A DNA stretch of 21,115 bases, from positions 1-21,115 of the forward strand of contig USEY01000059.1 of assembly GCA_900553815.1 (NCBI GenBank). The letters run 5' to 3'. This DNA is from an uncultured Bacteroides sp. (GTDB taxonomy: Bacteria; Bacteroidota; Bacteroidia; Bacteroidales; Bacteroidaceae). Positions 13,872 to 21,115 of the stretch are shown one piece after another. Every line of letters begins with the position of its first letter. The first letter of the stretch is position 1. The notes under the pieces were generated by a model. The model worked only from the letters and a program-made list of their open reading frames with translations. It made no database searches and was not told the origin of the DNA. The position numbers and the translations under genes were made by a program.

Positions 13872-16193
13872 ATGAAAAAACTATTCAAAAACACAACCTG
13901 CCTGCTGGCAGCTGCCATGCTGAGTACCTCCGGTATTCAGGCACAAGGCACACCCCGCGACATGGACCGCTTCATTGACGACCTGATGAAGAAGATGACC
14001 GTAGAAGAGAAAATCGGTCAGCTCAACCTGCCTGTCACCGGCGAGATTGTCACCGGGCAGGCCAAGAGCAGTGGCGTAGCCAACCAGATAGTACAAAGTC
14101 GTGTAGGTGGTCTCTTTGGCCTGAAGGGCGTAGACCGCATACGCGAACTGCAACAGCTGGCTGTCGAAAAATCACGCCTGGGCATCCCCCTCATCTTTGG
14201 TCTCGATGTCATTCATGGTTACGAAACCGTATTCCCCATCCCCTTGGGTCTTTCGTGCACGTGGGACCTGGAAGCCATTGAACAATCGGCCCGCATAGCC
14301 GCTACCGAAGCCAGTGCCGACGGCATTGCGTGGACCTTCTCGCCCATGGTCGACATCAGCCGCGACCCGCGCTGGGGCCGTGTGAGCGAAGGAAACGGCG
14401 AAGACCCCTTCCTGGGCGGAGCCATCGCCCAAGCCATGGTCAGAGGCTATCAGGGCAGCAATCCCGACCAACAACTCACCCGTAACGACCAGATAATGGC
14501 TTGCGTCAAGCACTATGCACTCTACGGCGCTGCCGAAGCCGGCCGCGACTATAACACCGTAGACATGAGCCGCCAGCGCATGTTCAACGAATACCTCTAT
14601 CCCTACCAGGCTGCCGTCGATGCCGGCGTGGGTAGCGTCATGGCCTCGTTCAACGAAGTTGACGGCGTGCCCGCCACTGCCAACCGCTGGCTGATGACCG
14701 ACCTGCTGCGCGAACAATGGGGTTTCCAGGGTTTTGTAGTAACCGACTATACCGGTATAGCCGAAATGGTGCAACATGGTATCGGCGACCTGCAAACCGT
14801 CAGTGCCCGTGCCCTCAACGCCGGTATAGACATGGACATGGTAAGCGACGGCTTTGCCAGCACGCTGAAGAAGTCGCTCGACGAAGGCAAGGTATCCATG
14901 GAAGCCATTGACCAAGCCTGCCGCCGCATGCTTGAAGCCAAATACAAGCTCGGGCTCTTCGACGACCCCTATAAATACTGCGACACCAAGCGTCCTGCAC
15001 GCGACATCTTCAACAAAGAGCACCGTGCCACTGCCCGCCGCATTGCTGCATCCAGCTTCGTACTGCTCAAAAACCAGCCCATGCAAGGCAAAGCCGAACC
15101 CATACTCCCACTGAAAAAACAAGGCACGGTAGCCGTCATAGGCCCCTTGGGCAATACACGCAGCAACATGCCCGGTACCTGGAGCGTAGCCGCCCGTCTC
15201 GACGCTTATCCCTCACTCTATGAAGGACTGAAAGAAATGCTGGCCGGAAAAGCCGAAGTACTGTGGGCCAAAGGTAGTAACCTCATGTCCGACGCCTCTT
15301 ACGAAGAACGTGCCACCATGTTTGGCCGCTCCCTGAATCGTGACCAACGCACCGACCAGCAGCTTCTCGACGAAGCCCTGGCCACGGCTGCCCGTGCCGA
15401 CGTCATCATTGCCGCCCTGGGCGAATCATCCGAAATGAGTGGCGAAAGCTCCAGCCGCTCCGAACTGGGTATCCCCGACACACAGCGCGCCCTGCTCGAA
15501 GCCTTGCTTGCCACAGGTAAACCCGTTGTGCTGACCCTCTTCACCGGACGTCCCCTCACCCTCTGCTGGGAACAGGAGCATGTACCGGCCATCCTCAACG
15601 TATGGTTTGGCGGTAGCGAGGCTGCATACGCCATTGGTGACGTACTCTTTGGCGATGTCAACCCCAGCGGCAAGCTTACCATGTCGTTCCCCAAGAATGT
15701 CGGACAGATTCCTATCTACTATGCACACAAGAACAGCGGACGTCCCTTGGCCGAAGGTCACTGGTTTGAGAAATTCCGCAGCAACTACCTAGATGTAGAC
15801 AACGAACCCCTCTACCCCTTTGGCTACGGTTTATCCTACACCACGTTCCAATACAGCGATGTCAGCCTCAGCAGCCATACGCTGGGCAGCAACGGCAGCA
15901 TTACTGCCACCGTCACCCTGACCAACAACGGCCAGCGCGACGGCGCCGAAGTTGTGCAGCTCTACATCCACGACCTCGTAGGCAGTAGCACACGCCCGGT
16001 ACGCGAACTGAGAGGTTTCCAAAAGGTATTCCTCAAAGCAGGCGAAAGCCGGCAGATTACCTTCCAGATTACCCCTGACCTGCTGCGCTACTACAACTAT
16101 GAGCTGCAACACGTGGCCGAACCCGGCGACTTCGATGTAATGATTGGCGGTAACAGCCAGCAACTGAAGTCGGCACGCTTCACCCTGAAATAA
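13872..16193 (+). CDS. bglX: Periplasmic beta-glucosidase, glycoside hydrolase family 3
   Basis: This 773-residue hydrolase should release terminal beta-linked glucose or related sugars from oligosaccharides in the periplasm. A signal peptide (1-24) ends near GIQA-Q. The GH3 TIM barrel starts IDDLMKKMTVEEKIGQLNLP and contains GLDVIHGYETVFPIPLGLS, SPMVDISRDPRWGRVSEGNGEDP and CVKHYALYGAAEAGRDYN. The nucleophile is D292 in VVTDYTGIAEM. The alpha/beta sandwich (about 390-640) has AVIGPLG and the likely acid/base E525 in EMSGESSSRSEL. A fibronectin III-like domain closes the protein (EVVQLYIHDLVGSSTRPVRELRGFQKV). Length and order match BglX. The ATG at 13872 is the only sensible start. No consensus promoter is obvious in the roughly 45 bases after the tRNA terminator. 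The endonuclease/exonuclease/phosphatase-fold lipoprotein gene follows 112 bases downstream. Confidence 0.95.
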   Translation: MKKLFKNTTCLLAAAMLSTSGIQAQGTPRDMDRFIDDLMKKMTVEEKIGQLNLPVTGEIVTGQAKSSGVANQIVQSRVGGLFGLKGVDRIRELQQLAVEKSRLGIPLIFGLDVIHGYETVFPIPLGLSCTWDLEAIEQSARIAATEASADGIAWTFSPMVDISRDPRWGRVSEGNGEDPFLGGAIAQAMVRGYQGSNPDQQLTRNDQIMACVKHYALYGAAEAGRDYNTVDMSRQRMFNEYLYPYQAAVDAGVGSVMASFNEVDGVPATANRWLMTDLLREQWGFQGFVVTDYTGIAEMVQHGIGDLQTVSARALNAGIDMDMVSDGFASTLKKSLDEGKVSMEAIDQACRRMLEAKYKLGLFDDPYKYCDTKRPARDIFNKEHRATARRIAASSFVLLKNQPMQGKAEPILPLKKQGTVAVIGPLGNTRSNMPGTWSVAARLDAYPSLYEGLKEMLAGKAEVLWAKGSNLMSDASYEERATMFGRSLNRDQRTDQQLLDEALATAARADVIIAALGESSEMSGESSSRSELGIPDTQRALLEALLATGKPVVLTLFTGRPLTLCWEQEHVPAILNVWFGGSEAAYAIGDVLFGDVNPSGKLTMSFPKNVGQIPIYYAHKNSGRPLAEGHWFEKFRSNYLDVDNEPLYPFGYGLSYTTFQYSDVSLSSHTLGSNGSITATVTLTNNGQRDGAEVVQLYIHDLVGSSTRPVRELRGFQKVFLKAGESRQITFQITPDLLRYYNYELQHVAEPGDFDVMIGGNSQQLKSARFTLK

Positions 16194-16217
16194 CGGAGTT
16201 ACCCGTATATTCACCAA

Positions 16218-16266
16218 GAGGAGAATTGCTTCAAGACCAATACAACCATCTGAAACAATTCTCCTC
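16218..16266 (+). promoter_or_regulatory. Intercistronic hairpin between beta-glucosidase and EEP genes
   Basis: GAGGAGAATTGCTTC (16218-16232) pairs with GAAACAATTCTCCTC (16252-16266) at 14 of 15 positions with a 19-base loop. No T run follows, so it is probably not a full terminator. It may protect the upstream message or lower read-through into the next gene. Confidence 0.55.
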
Positions 16267-16305
16267 CTCTCTACAGACTAACAACAAACAAACCCGATAA
16301 TCATT

Positions 16306-17184
16306 ATGAAACATTCTGCTATTTCCCTGTGGCTGCTATGCTGTCTTCTCGGCACAGCCACCCTGCTGGGCAGCTGCAAGCAGTCCGGCACTAGCCAGCC
16401 TCAACCGCTAAACGTCATGTCCTTCAATATCCGCCTGGATGTAGCCGTAGACAGCGCCAACAGCTGGCCCTACCGCAAGGCCAACGTCTGCCACATGCTC
16501 AGTTACTACACCCCCGACCTGCTAGGCATGCAGGAAGTGTTGCCCAATCAGCTGGCCGACCTCAAACAAGGCCTGCCACAATACACTGCCATCGGCGTAG
16601 GTCGTGACGACGGCAAGGACACCGGTGAATATAGCCCCGTATTCTTCCGCACCGACCGCTTCGAGTTACTGAAGCAAGGAGCCTTTTCACTGAGCGAACA
16701 GCCTGACTCATTTGGCATCAAAGGCTGGGATGCCGCCTACAACCGTGTAGCTACCTGGGTCATCCTGCGTGATAAACTCACCGACCGTCAGCTGGCTTAC
16801 TTCAATACCCACCTTGACCACATCGGTGTCACCGCACGCCGCGAAGGCATCCGCCTGATACTGCAAAAAATGAAAGAACTGGCCCCCGGTCTTCCCACTA
16901 TCCTGACGGGTGACTTCAACTGCCTGCCTACCGACGAACCTTCCCAGATACTGGAAGCTTCCGGCATGCAGAATGCCTCCAAAGCCGCTGCCATTGCCTA
17001 CGGCCCCACGTGGAGTTTTCACAACTTCGGCCGCATCCCCGTGGAAGAGCGTCCCCTGCTGGATTATATCTACGTAAACGGTAATACCCAAGTAACCCGC
17101 TACCGCAACATACAGGACACTCCTGAAAACGGCTACTACTCCGACCACAATCCCGTCATGGCCGAAATCAGCATACAGAAGTAA
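16306..17184 (+). CDS. Endonuclease/exonuclease/phosphatase-family lipoprotein
   Basis: The gene encodes 292 residues. The signal peptide ends TLLGSC with lipid-attachment Cys24, followed by KQSGTSQ, which is not acidic and suggests periplasmic retention. The metal-dependent EEP fold shows its motifs in order: NVMSFNIR with N41, GMQEV with E77, FNTHLDH with H169, TGDFN with D203 and N205, and YSDHNPV with D280-H281. All expected catalytic positions are present. Members of this fold cleave phosphodiester or phosphomonoester bonds in nucleic acids, inositol phosphates or sphingomyelin-like lipids, so the substrate cannot be fixed from sequence. A membrane-anchored, extracytoplasmic enzyme makes scavenging of phosphate or nucleic acid plausible. 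It follows the GH3 gene on the same strand and may be co-transcribed with it. Confidence 0.9.
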   Translation: MKHSAISLWLLCCLLGTATLLGSCKQSGTSQPQPLNVMSFNIRLDVAVDSANSWPYRKANVCHMLSYYTPDLLGMQEVLPNQLADLKQGLPQYTAIGVGRDDGKDTGEYSPVFFRTDRFELLKQGAFSLSEQPDSFGIKGWDAAYNRVATWVILRDKLTDRQLAYFNTHLDHIGVTARREGIRLILQKMKELAPGLPTILTGDFNCLPTDEPSQILEASGMQNASKAAAIAYGPTWSFHNFGRIPVEERPLLDYIYVNGNTQVTRYRNIQDTPENGYYSDHNPVMAEISIQK

Positions 17185-17262
17185 ATCCTGCATACAACTA
17201 GTTCCTATACCGGTTGTGGAAACCGGCATAGTCGTTGCCAAAATCCAGCAATGTTTTCATGC

Positions 17263-17301
17263 AAAAGCGGCAATGTTTTGAGATAAGACATTGCCGCTTT
17301 T
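17263..17301. terminator. Bidirectional terminator between convergent genes
   Basis: AAAAGCGGCAATGT (17263-17276) and ACATTGCCGCTTTT (17288-17301) form a perfect 14-base-pair stem with an 11-base loop. The A/T ends give a T run on both strands, so it can stop transcripts of both the EEP gene (plus) and the outer-membrane receptor gene (minus). A smaller hairpin, CCGGTT/AACCGG at 17211-17225, precedes it on the plus side. Confidence 0.85.
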
Positions 17302-17331
17302 ATGCTATAACATTCTATGTCTTCAGCCACC

Positions 17332-19854
17332 TCATTCAGCCCTTCCTGCGCCACCGTCGCCCGACTTCACATCGTCGTTGGTAATGGTGCGCGCCGCCTT
17401 CTTCACGCTGGCCTTCAGCTCACCGATGCGGAAGCTGACGCTGACACCGAAGCGCTGACGCGTGTAGCGGTACCAGCTTTCCTGCGTAAAGCCTGCACCC
17501 GCAATGCTGGAGTCCATACTTTGGTATTTCTTGAAGAAATTGCTGGCAAAGGCTGAAATGGAAAGCCGCTTGTCGAGGAACGATTTGTTCACGCTCAGGC
17601 TGTAGTCGAAGAAACTGCTGCCCTTCCCCTGCAAGGTTATCCAAGGCGTCTGTCCTACGATGTTCAAGCTGATGCGCCAGTCCTTGGGCAACGTCTGCTG
17701 CGCTCCCCAGAAGGCAAACCCCGACCAGCCATGATTCTGCAATCCATTGGCACCCTTCAGGTCCAGGTACTGCCCGTAGAGGTTGGCATAGATACGCGTA
17801 TCCTTGGTGGCATTCCAATTCACGTAACCGCTCAGGCTAAGATACTTGCTCTTGCCTATATTTTCGTAGGTAGAATAGAGCACATCCTTGCCCGTAGGAT
17901 GCGCCAGCCCGGCAATATCCATATCATTCACCATCGTAGTCACCTGTTCAATGCTGTTGTTGGTAAACGAGTAGCGCAAGGCTACATTGATGTTGAATTT
18001 CGTCGTAAAGTTGCTGTAGCTCAAATCCAGCGCATGACTCTTCTGCGTGTCCAGCTCCGAGTTACCCTGGCTGATGCTCGACGGATTACTGTCGTCCAAA
18101 TAAGGGTTCAAATACCAGATGCCCGGACGGTAAATGCGCAAGTTATACCCCATGCGCAGGTTCGACAATTCGGTCAGCTTCCAGCCCACCGATGCCGAGG
18201 GCACCAGGTCATCATAGTTTTTACGGAAATCATCGCCCGGCCCCAGCCTGTATTCCACATCTTCGATGGTATGCTCATAACGCAGTCCCAACCGTCCCGA
18301 CAGTTTCTTCCACTTCAATCCGTAACCCAGGTAAGCGGCCAGAATGTCGTTCTGGTGGCGGTAGTGCGAACTGTGTTGCTCGTCAAAGTCATAGTCTTCC
18401 CCATCGGCCGACGCCTTCACATAGCGGTCGTTGTCCGAAGCATTATTGCGCAAGATGTACTTGGCACCCGCCTCCACGGTGTGCATCTCACCGATAGGAG
18501 TCGTATAGTCGGCCTGCCAGGTATGTTCCGTAGTGTTCTGGCTTCCGTCGTTGTGCTGATCTTGCAAGCGACGCAGGTAGTCTGTCCAGTCATCATGCCC
18601 GTAAGCCAGGTCATATTCGGAATAGGCGTCCGAAGTCTGCGGACGTGTATTGATTTTGTAGGAGAACGTCAGCATGCGACCCTTTACCGTGCGCGACAGC
18701 TTCTGGTAGTCTATGCTTCCGTCCACGGAGTACCACGACGATTTGCTGCGGCTGCCTGTGCCATACTGGTAGAGCAGGTATCCCCCGTCGGGTGCGGTAC
18801 CTATGTAGTTGCTGCCCCCATTGCTGTTGTTGCCGCCACCCCACAAGCCGAAAGAGGCCGTCAGCAACCGCAAGGTATCAATCTCATAGCTGGCCTCCAG
18901 ACTACCCGACTGGAAAGAGCCGTCACTCTTGCTGCTGCCACTGTAGTCCAGGTTGGCTGCATCGGCCGAGGCCATTGTCGTACGCTGGCTACCTCCCGAG
19001 TAGCTGCGCGGACTGTTATTGCGGTTGTAGTTGTAGCGCGCACTCATGGTCAGCTTTCCCTTCTGCACGGTGCCGAAGAAACCACCACCCCCGCCACGGT
19101 TGCTGGCATTGCCGCTCACCGTCACCGTGTAGCCTTCAAAGCCGCCGCCCTCGGTCACGATGTTCAGAATACCACCCACGCCCTCGGCATCATATTTCGG
19201 TCCCGGATTGGTGATAACCTCAATGTGCTTGATGGTGTTGGCAGGCATGCTCTTCAACACCTCGGTAGGGTTGTTGCTCATCATGTTGTTGGGCTTACCG
19301 TTTACATACACCTTGAAGCTCGTGCTGCCGTTCACCTTGATGTTGTCCTCACCGTCTACCGTCACCAGCGGCACCTTGCGTAGCATCTCCAGCACGGAGT
19401 TTGTCTCCGAATCAGGGTCATCCTGCACGCTATACTCTATCTTGTCTATGTCGGCCTTCACCAGCGGCTTCTGCGCCACTATCTCCACCTGTCCCAGTTC
19501 ATTGGTAGCATCCACTATGTACAGGGTGCCGAAGTCCACCAGCTTCTCACCGGCTTTCACCGCAAAGTCCTTCACAACAGGCTGCCTGCCCACGGAGGTT
19601 ATCGTCATCACAAAACGCCCCGTGCCCGTCAGCTTCTCCTGAAAGCGTCCCTGCATGTCGGTCACCAGCATCTTCACCGCCTTCTGCGGTGCTTCCTTTC
19701 TCACAATTTTAATGGTAGCATAAGGTTCCCCCTCTTGGGTCAACGAATCGAGCAGCAACCCTTTTATGGAAAAACTTGCAGCACTCTTGTTTTGTGCCAT
19801 TCCCAGTCCCGCCATCAGCAGCATACATAGCAGCAGCATTGTTTTTGTTCTCAT
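17332..19854 (-). CDS. TonB-dependent outer-membrane beta-barrel receptor (OMP_b-brl_3 type)
   Basis: The gene encodes 840 residues. A signal peptide MRTKTMLLLCMLLMAGLGMA-Q is followed by a carboxypeptidase-regulatory-like domain (about 27-115: IKGLLLDSLTQEGEPYATIKIV, VTDMQGRFQEKL). The TonB plug covers about 118-235 (VLEMLRKVPLVTVDGEDNIKVNG, ANTIKHIEVITNPGPKYDAEGVGGILNIVT). The rest is a large beta-barrel rich in aromatic and Asn/Gly/Ser loops. The end, RIGELKASVKKAARTITNDDV, is typical of the Bacteroidota outer-membrane beta-barrel family. I chose ATG 19852-19854 because AGGAG lies seven bases upstream and a clean signal peptide follows; the frame is open to 19947 but the extra residues are not signal-like. 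No SusD partner or glycanase flanks it, so the imported substrate (iron complex, peptide, or other) is open. Confidence 0.9.
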   Translation of the reverse strand: MRTKTMLLLCMLLMAGLGMAQNKSAASFSIKGLLLDSLTQEGEPYATIKIVRKEAPQKAVKMLVTDMQGRFQEKLTGTGRFVMTITSVGRQPVVKDFAVKAGEKLVDFGTLYIVDATNELGQVEIVAQKPLVKADIDKIEYSVQDDPDSETNSVLEMLRKVPLVTVDGEDNIKVNGSTSFKVYVNGKPNNMMSNNPTEVLKSMPANTIKHIEVITNPGPKYDAEGVGGILNIVTEGGGFEGYTVTVSGNASNRGGGGGFFGTVQKGKLTMSARYNYNRNNSPRSYSGGSQRTTMASADAANLDYSGSSKSDGSFQSGSLEASYEIDTLRLLTASFGLWGGGNNSNGGSNYIGTAPDGGYLLYQYGTGSRSKSSWYSVDGSIDYQKLSRTVKGRMLTFSYKINTRPQTSDAYSEYDLAYGHDDWTDYLRRLQDQHNDGSQNTTEHTWQADYTTPIGEMHTVEAGAKYILRNNASDNDRYVKASADGEDYDFDEQHSSHYRHQNDILAAYLGYGLKWKKLSGRLGLRYEHTIEDVEYRLGPGDDFRKNYDDLVPSASVGWKLTELSNLRMGYNLRIYRPGIWYLNPYLDDSNPSSISQGNSELDTQKSHALDLSYSNFTTKFNINVALRYSFTNNSIEQVTTMVNDMDIAGLAHPTGKDVLYSTYENIGKSKYLSLSGYVNWNATKDTRIYANLYGQYLDLKGANGLQNHGWSGFAFWGAQQTLPKDWRISLNIVGQTPWITLQGKGSSFFDYSLSVNKSFLDKRLSISAFASNFFKKYQSMDSSIAGAGFTQESWYRYTRQRFGVSVSFRIGELKASVKKAARTITNDDVKSGDGGAGRAE

Positions 19855-20289
19855 CACATTCTCCTGTTTTTTTCGATGGTCCAACTGCAACCTACCACGA
19901 TGCAGGAACCGGTAAACAGTCCCCAAGCCCGTTTGCAAAAGCACCACCCGTTTATTGACTTTTTGTGTATTGTTTTGGCTAAAGCCTGCCCACAGTCGCG
20001 CCGGCTTCCGCCTATGTTTGTTTGTTCATTTATAACAGTCGTTCCCTACCCCTCTTTTGTCACACTCAGCACAACAAAAATAGAGTATTTTTATCTTATT
20101 ACGATTGTTTCGTAGTTAAAAATACCAAAGGAAGAAAGCCGAACCCAACCTATATCAACAACAAAGGCTACCAGCCGTTCCCTCCATCCTACCAGGAACA
20201 ACTGGCAACCTCAGCTTCTTACTATTAGACGTTATTTATCTGCCCAATGTTACAATCATAGGCAGAAAAAAATTGCATAGAACCCTCCG
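19855..20289. other. Leader and intergenic region upstream of the TonB receptor
   Basis: No gene is credible. On the minus strand, TATTTTTG at 20075-20082 matches the -7 consensus, with no good TTG at the expected distance. If used, the leader would be about 215 bases, long enough for a regulatory structure, but I recognise no riboswitch. The small stem TCTGCC (20239-20244) with GGCAGA (20261-20266) lies beyond the stop of the small FKBP gene. No clear intrinsic terminator for that gene was found. Confidence 0.4.
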
Positions 20290-20688
20290 TCAGGCTATGC
20301 CGAGCAGCTCCACTTCGAAAATCAGTGTCGACCCGCCGGGTATGCCCGGCTGTGAGAATTTGCCATACCCCATTTCGGCAGGGATATACAATTCCCATTT
20401 ATCGCCCACACACATCTGCTGCATAGCGATAATCCAACCTTCTATCAAGTCACTCAACCGGAAAGCAATAGGCGTTCCCCCACGGCTGCTGTCAAACTTC
20501 TTGCCGTTGATGGTCCATCCCGTATAGTGAGCCGTGACAATGCTGCGGGGTGTCGGGTGCTTGCCGTCCTTCTTCCCTTCACTGATTACCTTGTAGAATA
20601 TACCTTTCGGAAGAGCCTTCACACCTTCTTCCTTCGACTTCGCTTCCAGCCACTCTTTGTTGGCCTGGATATAATCCTGTTTGCTCAT
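20290..20688 (-). CDS. Small cytoplasmic FKBP-type peptidyl-prolyl isomerase
   Basis: The gene encodes 132 residues without signal peptide, so the protein is cytoplasmic. After a short helical N-terminus (MSKQDYIQANKEWLEAKSKEEG) the single FKBP domain fills about 28-132. The pocket residues are in place: Y55 in AHYTGW, F65-D66 in KKFDSS, F76, LIEGW with W85, Y108 in MGYG, and F124 in TLIFEVELLGIA. It should be an active prolyl isomerase and folding helper. The ATG at 20686-20688 gives a full-length family member. It stands alone: the TonB receptor gene on the same strand is over 430 bases downstream and has its own likely promoter. Confidence 0.93.
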   Translation of the reverse strand: MSKQDYIQANKEWLEAKSKEEGVKALPKGIFYKVISEGKKDGKHPTPRSIVTAHYTGWTINGKKFDSSRGGTPIAFRLSDLIEGWIIAMQQMCVGDKWELYIPAEMGYGKFSQPGIPGGSTLIFEVELLGIA

Positions 20689-20728
20689 GATTCTTGAGTT
20701 TTTGAATTTCCAGTTTATTGATTTAAAG

Positions 20729-20758
20729 CAAAATATGTCAGCTTACTTATTGAGACAA
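20729..20758 (-). promoter_or_regulatory. Probable promoter of the small FKBP gene
   Basis: On the minus strand this reads TTG (20756-20758), 20 bases, then TATTTTG (20729-20735), one base short of TAnnTTTG. Transcription would start near 20722, about 35 bases before the ATG. Confidence 0.4.
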
Positions 20759-20883
20759 TAAATATTTGACTCGCTAAAGATAAGGAGAATTATGACACAA
20801 CAGCTGTTTATTGTAAAAAATATGCCTGGAAGCAGAAAAGCTGTTTAAAAACAAAATGCCATTTGCATGAATAATGTAGGAAA

Positions 20884-20928
20884 AAGGTGCCCGCCATTGA
20901 TGCATACTTTATCAATGACGGGCACCTT
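20884..20928 (-). terminator. Intrinsic terminator for a gene beyond the right edge
   Basis: AAGGTGCCCGCCATTGAT (20884-20901) pairs with ATCAATGACGGGCACCTT (20911-20928) at 17 of 18 positions with a nine-base loop. On the minus strand the stem is followed by TTTCC, giving CCTTTTTCC with the last stem bases. On the plus strand no T run follows. It therefore should end a minus-strand transcript entering from the right. Confidence 0.75.
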
Positions 20929-21115
20929 ACTACCTTTGGTTCTTACAGCCAACCCATATTACACTCCCCCATGTAAGAATCTGCTGGTTCCAACTAATAA
21001 ACTATTAAATTATAAGCTGTTATGACACCTTTACTATCAACCGTTATTTCATATATTTTCTCACTAGTGGGCACTTTAAATTAAACATCGTTCTTTGAAA
21101 TCTTTGATAATCGCA
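20929..21115. other. Right-edge sequence, no assignable gene
   Basis: This AT-rich stretch carries no domain I recognise. On the minus strand two frames are open at the edge and stop within the window, one after 12 codons (ending KERCLI) and one after 23 codons (ending VRKYMK). Either could be the C-terminus of the gene served by the terminator at 20884-20928, but the tails are too short to identify. Confidence 0.3.

Noticed and set aside
14172..15122. Open frame (316 codons) antisense to the GH3 gene
   Set aside because: The GH3 catalytic motifs on the plus strand are complete and the antisense frame shows no recognisable protein.
17731..19383. Long open frame (550 codons) on the plus strand opposite the TonB receptor gene
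   Set aside because: The minus-strand protein has a signal peptide, plug and barrel features. The antisense translation is low in structure and rich in Val/Ile/Arg, as expected of a shadow frame.
20239..20266. Stem TCTGCC/GGCAGA as terminator of the small FKBP gene
   Set aside because: The stem is only six pairs with a long loop, and its T run lies before rather than after the stem in the direction of transcription.
21055..21115. TTCTTTGAAA near the right edge as the leader of an rRNA operon
   Set aside because: Only a few bases resemble such leaders, and no rRNA sequence is within the window to support it.

Overview
The window looks like chromosomal DNA of a gut Bacteroides or close relative (order Bacteroidales). 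The evidence is a hybrid two-component sensor/regulator (HTCS), a SusC-type gene start, a TonB-dependent OmpB-barrel protein, lipoprotein signals, a eukaryote-like one-chain glycyl-tRNA synthetase, and promoters of the Bacteroides type (TTG, about 20 bases, TAnnTTTG). No plasmid, phage, CRISPR or transposase gene is visible.

Layout. 1-950: the 5' end of a SusC-like gene on the minus strand that breaks off after its N-terminal domain, divergent from the HTCS gene. 953-4963: a full-length HTCS of about 1336 residues. 4964-6130: more than 1.1 kb without a credible gene, packed with different short repeats and palindromes, ending in a strong nested-hairpin terminator. 6131-8572 (minus): a lipoprotein FKBP-type prolyl isomerase and glycyl-tRNA synthetase, separated by a MITE-like inverted-repeat element. 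8904-13580 (plus): a type IIA topoisomerase A subunit (ParC-like), a DUF3316-like envelope protein and an S41-family lipoprotein peptidase. 13661-13742: tRNA-Leu(UAG) with a clear promoter and terminator. 13872-17184 (plus): a periplasmic GH3 beta-glucosidase and a lipoprotein of the endonuclease/exonuclease/phosphatase fold. 17332-19854 (minus): a TonB-dependent outer-membrane beta-barrel protein, convergent with the previous gene and sharing a bidirectional terminator with it. 20290-20688 (minus): a small cytoplasmic FKBP. 20689-21115: a promoter and a minus-strand terminator for a gene beyond the right edge.

Most genes are housekeeping or envelope genes. The part most likely to repay study is non-coding: at least six unrelated repeat families sit between 4985 and 7015 and again at 11592-11694, one of them apparently supplying the N-terminal codons of a protein. 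The broken SusC gene beside an intact HTCS suggests a polysaccharide-utilisation locus that was cut off or rearranged at the left edge. I did not find a convincing new multi-gene system.
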